DNA from: an uncultured Arenimonas sp.
GTDB lineage: Bacteria > Pseudomonadota > Gammaproteobacteria > Xanthomonadales > Xanthomonadaceae
Assembly (NCBI GenBank): GCA_946885815.1
Contig: CAMPHE010000148.1
Span: forward strand, 1 to 5,252
Length of the DNA stretch: 5,252 nt
Direction: 5' to 3'
The notes under the pieces are model-generated. The model saw only the letters and a list, made by a program, of their open reading frames with translations. It ran no database searches and was not told the DNA's origin. The stretch's first letter is position 1. Each line of letters starts with the position of its first letter. Made by a program: the position numbers and the translations under genes. Below are positions 1-5,252 of the stretch, in pieces.

Positions 1-56
1 ACTGGGACCGCATCGGCGCCCTCGCGCGCGAAGCCGCCGCGCTCCGCGGACGTTGA
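1..56 (+). CDS. C-terminal end of an unidentified protein, cut by the left edge
   Basis: Frame 3 reads WDRIGALAREAAALRGR and stops at TGA (54-56). The tail has the look of a real C-terminal helix in this GC-rich genome: alternating Leu/Ala with Arg/Glu and a basic end. The other two plus frames give Pro/Arg/Ser-rich translations and stay open past this point. A gene ending here would converge on the symporter gene that ends at 274, and REP elements commonly sit in gaps between convergent genes, which supports the call. Too little is visible to name a family. An alternative is a minus-strand gene starting at an ATG around 47-49 and running off the left edge. I prefer the plus-strand tail, but only moderately. 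Confidence 0.4.
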   Translation, partial: WDRIGALAREAAALRGR

Positions 57-68
57 GCGCGGCGCATC

Positions 69-91
69 TGTAGGAGCGGCTTCAGCCGCGA
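69..91 (+). repeat. REP element 1 (GTAGGAGC type, plus orientation)
   Basis: This copy starts TGTAGGAGC and continues with the palindrome GCGGCT-TC-AGCCGC (76-89), a 6-bp perfect stem. A GTAG tetranucleotide followed by a short palindrome is the hallmark of the REP family known in Stenotrophomonas as SMAG repeats, which are mobilised by REP-associated tyrosine transposases (RAYTs). No RAYT gene is in the window. This copy pairs by type with the inverted copy at 228-250. Confidence 0.8.
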
Positions 92-128
92 TCGCGGCAA
101 TCAAATGACCGCGCAACTGTCGGATCGT

Positions 129-151
129 TGTAGGAGCGACGTAAGTCGCGA
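129..151 (+). repeat. REP element 2 (GTAGGAGCGAC subtype, plus orientation)
   Basis: This copy starts TGTAGGAGCGAC and ends GTCGCGA. The internal palindrome is GCGAC (136-140), loop GTAA, GTCGC (145-149). Together with the inverted copy at 178-200 it forms a larger inverted repeat, arms 129-153 and 176-200, with a single A/C mismatch (143 against 186) over 25 positions and a 22-base centre. A paired inverted unit of this kind is the REP doublet or REPIN form regarded as the mobile unit. Confidence 0.85.
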
Positions 152-177
152 CCACGCCGGCCGGTGTGCCATGGCGG

Positions 178-200
178 TCGCGACTCACGTCGCTCCTACA
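178..200 (-). repeat. REP element 3 (GTAGGAGCGAC subtype, minus orientation)
   Basis: The minus strand reads TGTAGGAGCGACGTGAGT and then CGCGA, identical to element 2 except for one base in the hairpin loop (GTGA for GTAA). It is the right-hand arm of the inner inverted pair. In a transcript from either strand the two arms could fold into one long hairpin, which would suit a 3' end stabiliser or a bidirectional transcription barrier between the convergent genes ending at 56 and 274. There is no T-tract, so a classical intrinsic terminator is not claimed. Confidence 0.85.
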
Positions 201-227
201 AGTGGTGCGGGATCAGGGGTAAGGCTC

Positions 228-250
228 TCGCGGCTGAAGCCCGTCCTACA
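228..250 (-). repeat. REP element 4 (same subtype as element 1, minus orientation, degenerate)
   Basis: The minus strand reads TGTAGGACGGGCTTCAGC and then CGCGA. It matches element 1 except that GC at positions 8-9 of the element is CG here. The swap breaks the lower stem and leaves only GGCT/AGCC intact, so this copy looks partly decayed. It ends 23 bases before the symporter stop codon (274-276, read on the minus strand), so it lies in that gene's 3' flank. Confidence 0.7.
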
Positions 251-273
251 GAGCCGCATGTAAGCGCAGCGGC

Positions 274-1698
274 CTATGCGTTCGCCCCCACCGCCAGCCG
301 CCCACTGCTGCGGTCGAGCACCCGGCTCATGCCCCACGTCAGCGCGATCGTCGCCACCAGCGTGATGAACATCAGGTGGATGTAGTGCAGCGGCGACCAG
401 ACGAACGTGAACACCGCATAGAGCAGCGCGCCGAACACGAGGCCGACGCGACCGGCGATGCCGTGGGTCAGCGGCGTCGCCACCGCGGTCAGGAAGATCG
501 CCAGCACCGGCATCGAGTACAGGCCGTTGAGCTGCTGCAGCAGCGCGATGATGCTCCTGGCGTTCTGGTACAGCGGCACCATCGCCAGCGATCCGATCGT
601 GAACAGCACCGCCACCCACTGCCCGACCCGCTTCACGTCGGCGGCGCGGTTCACGTACTTCGCGTGGATGTCCATCGCGTACAGCGCCGACGCGGAGTTG
701 AGGCCGGAGTTGTAGCTCGACAGCACCGCGCCGGCGATCATGGCCGCGAACGCGCCCGACAGCCACGGCGGCAGCACGTCGTCGACGAGGCGACCGTAGG
801 CGCTGTCGCCGACGTCGCCGTAGAGCTTGAAGGCGACGATGCCGGGCAGCACGACGATCAGCGGGATCAGCAGCTTGAAGAACGCCGCCGCGTACAGGCC
901 CTTCTGCGCCTCGCGCACCGAGCGCGCGGCGAGGGCGCGCTGCGCGATCAGCATGTTCGTGCCCCAGTAGAACAGGTGGATGAACACCATGCCGGTCAGC
1001 AGCGTCGTCCACGGGATGTCGGAGTCCGGGGCGCCGATCAGCGTCAGCCGCTCGGCGGGAATCCCGGACAGATCGAAGTCGATCGCCGCGAGCGCGAGCA
1101 CGGTGACCAGCCCGCCGAGGACCAGCAGCGCCACGCCGTTGAACGTGTCGGAGATCGCGATCGCGCGCAGGCCGCCGAACGCGGCGTACGCGAGGCCGGC
1201 GAGCGCGAAGCCCACCGAGATCTCGATGATCGACCAGTCGGGCTGGAACATCGACTTCACGAACAGCGCGCCGGTGTAGAGCACCACCGGCAGCAGGATG
1301 AACAGGTAGCCGAGCAGGAACAGCGCGGACACCGCCGCCCGCAGCACCGGATCGCCGAGGCGGCGCTCGATCAGCTCGGGCGTCGTGGCGCACCCGTACC
1401 GGTAATAGAGCGGGACCAGCACGTGCGCCAGGATCAGCAGGCCGGCGATCGCGCCGAACTCCCACCACGCGACGAGCGCGACCTGGGCGCCGTTCATGCC
1501 GACGATCTGTTCGGCGCTGATGTTGGTCAGCAGCAGCGAGCCGGCGATGTACGGCCATGCCAGCGTGCCGCCGGCGAGAAAGTAGTCCTTGCGCTCGTCG
1601 GTGCCCGGCACCGCCTGGCGGCATCGCCACCACGTCAGCAGCGCGACGAGTGCCGTGAGGCCGAAGAAGACCAACAGCTGGATCGCATTCGCCGACAT
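274..1698 (-). CDS. Sodium:solute symporter (SSS/SLC5 family, vSGLT-like sugar transporter)
   Basis: This 474-residue inner-membrane protein should couple Na+ entry to uptake of a sugar or sugar-like solute. About 13 hydrophobic segments can be counted, from residues 5-23 to 438-457, one fewer than the 14 of vSGLT. Family signatures, in order, are NISAEQIVGMNG (59-70, the broken TM1), GGLRAIAISDTF (175-186), WGTNMLIAQRALAA (245-258), FFKLLIP (273-279) and SSYNSGLNS (327-335). The serines at 327-328 match the Na2-site pair of vSGLT. The ATG at 1696-1698 is chosen because GGGGAGG lies 4 bases upstream and hydrophobic sequence begins at once. Upstream in-frame codons give a Pro/Arg-rich, non-membrane extension. 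The gene is divergent from the alpha-glucosidase, which supports a sugar substrate. Family call is firm; the substrate is inferred and not settled. Confidence 0.92.
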   Translation of the reverse strand: MSANAIQLLVFFGLTALVALLTWWRCRQAVPGTDERKDYFLAGGTLAWPYIAGSLLLTNISAEQIVGMNGAQVALVAWWEFGAIAGLLILAHVLVPLYYRYGCATTPELIERRLGDPVLRAAVSALFLLGYLFILLPVVLYTGALFVKSMFQPDWSIIEISVGFALAGLAYAAFGGLRAIAISDTFNGVALLVLGGLVTVLALAAIDFDLSGIPAERLTLIGAPDSDIPWTTLLTGMVFIHLFYWGTNMLIAQRALAARSVREAQKGLYAAAFFKLLIPLIVVLPGIVAFKLYGDVGDSAYGRLVDDVLPPWLSGAFAAMIAGAVLSSYNSGLNSASALYAMDIHAKYVNRAADVKRVGQWVAVLFTIGSLAMVPLYQNARSIIALLQQLNGLYSMPVLAIFLTAVATPLTHGIAGRVGLVFGALLYAVFTFVWSPLHYIHLMFITLVATIALTWGMSRVLDRSSGRLAVGANA

Positions 1699-1702
1699 CG
1701 CG

Positions 1703-1709
1703 CCTCCCC
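1703..1709 (-). promoter_or_regulatory. Ribosome binding site of the symporter gene
   Basis: The minus strand reads GGGGAGG, four bases before the ATG at 1698. It fixes the start of the symporter against the longer reading frame, which is open from 1887 and would overlap the start of the alpha-glucosidase gene. Confidence 0.75.
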
Positions 1710-1759
1710 GCGCCGTGTGCCGCCGCCACCGTAACGCCGGCCGCGCATCCCGTCGTGGA

Positions 1760-1773
1760 TGAATACGTTTGCA
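1760..1773. promoter_or_regulatory. Candidate LacI-family operator in the divergent promoter region
   Basis: TGAATACGTTTGCA is an imperfect palindrome: 10 of 14 positions are symmetric (TG-A-ACGT-T-CA). The central CG and outer TG...CA are the usual form of LacI/GalR-family operators. It lies about 62 bases upstream of the symporter ATG and 80 bases upstream of the glucosidase ATG, the right place for one repressor to act on both. It is also the one conspicuously AT-richer patch in an otherwise GC-rich spacer. I could not place convincing -35/-10 boxes around it. No LacI-type gene is present in the window. Confidence 0.45.
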
Positions 1774-1843
1774 GCACCGCCGGCCGGTACCGTCGCCCCC
1801 GCTAAGCTGCGGCATCGCCGGCGAACCGGCGCGCGCGGGCCAC

Positions 1844-1847
1844 GGAG
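1844..1847 (+). promoter_or_regulatory. Ribosome binding site of the alpha-glucosidase gene
   Basis: GGAG lies five bases before the ATG at 1853. It selects that ATG over an in-frame TTG at 1769, which has no such site. The extra residues the TTG would add are Pro/Arg/Gly-rich and lie before the expected N-terminus of the catalytic barrel. Confidence 0.7.
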
Positions 1848-1852
1848 CAGGC

Positions 1853-3472
1853 ATGGGCGGCAACGGCTGGTGGCGGGGAGCCACCATCTACCAGATCTAC
1901 CCCCGCAGCTTCCTCGACGCCGACGGCGACGGGGTCGGCGACCTGCGCGGCATCGACGCGAAGCTCGACTACGTCGCCAGCCTCGGCGTCGACGCGATCT
2001 GGATCTCGCCGTTCTTCCGCTCGCCGATGGCCGACTTCGGCTACGACATCGCCGACTACCGCGCGGTCGACCCGCTGTTCGGCACGCTCGGCGACTTCGA
2101 CCACCTGCTGGCGCGCGCGCATGCGCTCGGGCTGAAGGTGATGATCGACCAGGTGCTCAGCCACAGTTCCAGCGAACATCCGTGGTTCGTGGAGAGCCGC
2201 GCCGACCGCACCAATCCGAAGGCCGACTGGTACGTCTGGGCCGACGCGAAGCCCGACGGATCGCCACCGAACAACTGGCTGTCGCTGTTCGGCGGCTGCG
2301 CGTGGCAGTGGGAGCCGCGGCGCGGCCAGTACTACCTGCACAACTTCCTGGTGCAGCAGCCCGACCTCAACTTCCACCATCCGGACGTGCAGCAGGCGGC
2401 GCTCGACAACGTGCGTTTCTGGCTCGACCGCGGCGTCGACGGGCTGCGGCTGGACGCCATCAATTTCTGCTTCCACGACCGCCGGCTGCGCGACAACCCG
2501 GCCAAGCCGCCGGAGCTGCGTACCGGTCGGGGTTTTTCCGCCGAGAACCCGTACGCGTTCCAGTACCACCACCACAACAACACGCAGCCGGAGATGCTGC
2601 CCTTCCTCGAACGCCTGCGCGCGCTGCTGGACGAGTACCCGGACATCGGCTCGCTCGGCGAGATTTCCGCCGAGGACCTGCTGGGCACGATGAGCGACTA
2701 CGTCCGGCCCGGCCGGCTGCACATGGGCTACAGCTTCGAGCTGCTCACCGAGGACGACTCCCCGGCCTTCATCCGCCGCACCGTCGAGGAACTGGGCGCC
2801 GGCATGCGCGACGGCTGGCCGTGCTGGTCGGTATCGAACCACGACGTGCAGCGGGTGGTGACGCGCTGGGGAAAAGGCTCGACGCACCCGCAGCTCGCGA
2901 GCCAGTACACCGCGCTCGTGTGTTCGCTGCGCGGGTCGGTGTGCATCTACCAGGGCGAGGAACTGGGGCTGCCCGAGGCCGACGTGCCGTACGCATCGCT
3001 CCGCGACCCGTACGGCATCGCGTTCTGGCCGAACTTCAAGGGTCGCGACGGCTGTCGCACGCCGATGCCGTGGAGCGACGGACCGGGCGCGGGCTTCACG
3101 TCCGGCCGGCCGTGGCTGCCGGTGCCGGCGGAGCACGTGGCGCTGAACGTGGCCGCCCAGCAGGACGATCCGGGCAGCGTGCTCGGCCGCTTCCGCGCAT
3201 TCCTGGCGTGGCGCCGGGCGCAACCGGCACTGCTGCACGGCGACATCCGCTTCCTCGACGTCGCGCCGCCACTACTGGCGTTCGAACGGCGCGACGCGAC
3301 GCAGCGGATGCTGGTCGCGTTCAACCTGTCGGACGAACCGGCCTCGGGGCCGGTGCCGGTCGACGGCGCGTGGCGCGCCGACGAGGCGCATGGCCTCGTC
3401 GGCGGGCGGCTCGTCGACGGCGTGCTGTCGCTGCCCGGCCGCGGCGTGTTCTACGCGAACGCGGCCGACTGA
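1853..3472 (+). CDS. GH13 alpha-glucosidase (subfamily 23-like, XgtA/HaG type)
   Basis: This 539-residue enzyme should release glucose from the non-reducing end of alpha-glucosides such as maltose; relatives (Xanthomonas XgtA, Halomonas HaG) also transfer glucose to acceptors. It has no signal peptide, so it is probably cytoplasmic. The barrel opens with WWRGATIYQIYPRSF (6-20), then the metal-binding loop DADGDGVGD (22-30). Conserved regions follow: DQVLSH (99-104), QPDLNF (169-174), GLRLDAINF (197-205) with nucleophile Asp201, LGEISAED (268-275) with acid/base Glu270, and SNHDV (328-332) with transition-state stabiliser Asp331. A beta-sandwich C domain fills roughly 455-539. Ala202, next to the nucleophile, fits the alpha-1,4-acting group; Val there marks alpha-1,6-acting oligo-1,6-glucosidases. 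Length matches the family and no catalytic residue is missing. Its stop codon is 7 bases from that of the convergent lipoprotein gene. Confidence 0.93.
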   Translation: MGGNGWWRGATIYQIYPRSFLDADGDGVGDLRGIDAKLDYVASLGVDAIWISPFFRSPMADFGYDIADYRAVDPLFGTLGDFDHLLARAHALGLKVMIDQVLSHSSSEHPWFVESRADRTNPKADWYVWADAKPDGSPPNNWLSLFGGCAWQWEPRRGQYYLHNFLVQQPDLNFHHPDVQQAALDNVRFWLDRGVDGLRLDAINFCFHDRRLRDNPAKPPELRTGRGFSAENPYAFQYHHHNNTQPEMLPFLERLRALLDEYPDIGSLGEISAEDLLGTMSDYVRPGRLHMGYSFELLTEDDSPAFIRRTVEELGAGMRDGWPCWSVSNHDVQRVVTRWGKGSTHPQLASQYTALVCSLRGSVCIYQGEELGLPEADVPYASLRDPYGIAFWPNFKGRDGCRTPMPWSDGPGAGFTSGRPWLPVPAEHVALNVAAQQDDPGSVLGRFRAFLAWRRAQPALLHGDIRFLDVAPPLLAFERRDATQRMLVAFNLSDEPASGPVPVDGAWRADEAHGLVGGRLVDGVLSLPGRGVFYANAAD

Positions 3473-3479
3473 CCCGCGA

Positions 3480-4046
3480 TCAGTTTCCGGCGCGGTGCGG
3501 GTACCGCGCGAAGATCTCGGCGATCGTCGCGTGGATGCGCGCGGCGCGCTCCGGCGGCTGCATGCGCGCCATCCGGCCGACGGCGACGCCTTCCCACACC
3601 AGCCGGCGCGCGCGGGCGTCGACCAGGTCGACGTTCATCGTGCCTTCGGTGTAGCGGCGCACGCTCGCGCGCTCGCCCCAGTAAGGCACGGCGAAGTACG
3701 CGTTGTGCCGGTAGCTGTAATACATCCCGTACTGCATCTCCGGAACCGACGACACGTCGGTGCGACGCTCCAGGAAGGCATTGATGTTCACCAGCAGGTC
3801 GGGCGAGTTCGTGTCGTACACGTAGCCGCGGGCGTCCATCTGCCGGCGGACGGCGTCGCGCATGATCGCCGACGACGGGGTCTCGTAGCCCTTCGACTCG
3901 ACCGCGAGCGGATCGTAGAACGCGTAGGTGCGGTACTTCGAGAAATCGGCGTTCGGGTCCATGTCGCTGCTGACGCGCGGCGTGCTCGCGCAGCCGGCCA
4001 GCAACGCCACGAGCACCAGCAGGAGCAGGCGTGGGAAACGGGTCAT
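3480..4046 (-). CDS. DUF4136-type outer-membrane lipoprotein
   Basis: This 188-residue protein begins with a lipoprotein signal: basic MTRFPR, a Leu/Val-rich core and the lipobox LLAGC, giving lipidated Cys19. The next residue is Ala, not Asp, so sorting to the outer membrane is expected. The mature part fits DUF4136: DFSKYRTYAFYD (34-45) near its start, an amphipathic stretch with DAVRRQMDARGY (64-75), SPDLLVNINAF (81-91), then GTMNVDLVDARARRLVWEGVAVG (135-157) and a closing helix ending in IFARYPH. A Tyr-rich region (106-123, YGMYYSYRHNAYFAVPYW) sits in the middle. The ATG at 4044-4046 has GGAGAA five bases upstream. The function of the family is not known; a role in the cell envelope is inferred from location only. 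It follows thiC on the same strand after 169 bases, probably as a separate unit. Confidence 0.88.
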   Translation of the reverse strand: MTRFPRLLLLVLVALLAGCASTPRVSSDMDPNADFSKYRTYAFYDPLAVESKGYETPSSAIMRDAVRRQMDARGYVYDTNSPDLLVNINAFLERRTDVSSVPEMQYGMYYSYRHNAYFAVPYWGERASVRRYTEGTMNVDLVDARARRLVWEGVAVGRMARMQPPERAARIHATIAEIFARYPHRAGN

Positions 4047-4215
4047 GACGGTTCTCCGGTTCGGGTCCCGCCAAGCTAGCAGCGGGCCTGCAAGGCGGCA
4101 TGAATCGCCGCTGTCCGTTCAGCGCGTGGCCGGCAGGCGGGGCGTCGCGACCGACCGGCGGCGGGGGCGGAAGACGATGCGAAGGTCCCCGCCCCGCCCT
4201 GCGCACACCCGCGAG
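4047..4215. other. Spacer between thiC and the lipoprotein gene
   Basis: These 169 bases should hold the 3' end of the thiC transcript and the promoter of the lipoprotein gene, both on the minus strand. Apart from the GGAGAA ribosome binding site (4052-4057) I see no convincing promoter boxes. Two weak hairpins are present: GCGGC/GCCGC around 4094-4110, and a 7-bp GC stem with arms 4164-4170 and 4189-4195. Neither has a T-tract. No coding sequence is supported here. Confidence 0.5.

Positions 4216-5252
<1,037 letters not shown>

Noticed and set aside
129..200. CRISPR-like repeat array
   Set aside because: The repeats are inverted, not direct, with irregular spacing and two subtypes. The GTAG plus palindrome form identifies REP elements.
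376..1734. 452-residue open frame on the plus strand, antisense to the symporter
   Set aside because: The translation is a monotonous Arg/Gln/Glu/His/Asp mix without any domain, as expected opposite a GC-rich membrane-protein gene. The minus-strand frame shows clear SSS motifs.
185..1777. 530-residue open frame on the minus strand, overlapping the symporter
   Set aside because: Arg/Ala/Gly-rich shadow in the wrong frame of the same strand. It has no family motif and runs through the REP elements.
1699..1887. Longer start for the symporter (open from 1887)
   Set aside because: It would add 63 Pro/Arg-rich residues and overlap the glucosidase gene. GGGGAGG before the ATG at 1698 is a much better start.
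1802..3238. 478-residue minus-strand frame antisense to the glucosidase
   Set aside because: Val/Arg/Glu/His-rich shadow without recognisable motifs. Absence of stops is explained by high GC.
1759..3654. 631-residue plus-strand frame starting at an ATG upstream of the glucosidase
   Set aside because: It is a shifted frame over the glucosidase with Arg/Pro/Ala-rich, low-complexity translation. All GH13 motifs are in the other frame.
4164..4195. GC stem downstream of thiC as an intrinsic terminator
   Set aside because: Only 7 bp with an 18-base loop and no T-run after it on the minus strand. In DNA of this composition such pairing is common by chance.

Overview
The window is GC-rich DNA with strong G/C bias at third codon positions, so long shadow reading frames appear on both strands. 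Short GTAGGAGC-type REP palindromes, like the SMAG/GTAG repeats of Stenotrophomonas and relatives, and a GH13 alpha-glucosidase resembling XgtA of Xanthomonas, point to a gammaproteobacterium of the Xanthomonadaceae/Lysobacteraceae (Lysobacter-, Luteimonas- or Xanthomonas-like). That placement is inferred from family resemblance, not from a search.

Layout: (1) bases 1-56 probably hold the last codons of a plus-strand gene. (2) Bases 57-273 form a non-coding gap between two convergent genes, with four REP elements in a nested, mirror-symmetric order. (3) Bases 274-1698, minus strand, encode a sodium:solute symporter of the vSGLT sugar type. (4) Bases 1699-1852 are a divergent promoter region with a LacI-type operator candidate near the middle. 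(5) Bases 1853-3472, plus strand, encode a cytoplasmic GH13 alpha-glucosidase. (6) After a 7-base gap between stop codons, bases 3480-4046, minus strand, encode a DUF4136-type lipoprotein. (7) Bases 4047-4215 are a spacer with nothing convincing. (8) From 4216 to the right edge, minus strand, lies the C-terminal part of thiC, cut by the window end.

The symporter and glucosidase read as a small divergent sugar-use module. Na+-coupled uptake would deliver a sugar or alpha-glucoside to the cytoplasm, and the glucosidase would release glucose from alpha-linked substrates. One LacI-family repressor bound between them could control both genes, but no regulator gene lies in the window. The lipoprotein and thiC (thiamine pyrimidine synthesis) look like unrelated neighbours on the same strand. 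I see no CRISPR, phage, transposase or defence gene and no strong candidate for an undescribed system. The most unusual items are the nested REP quartet and the operator candidate.
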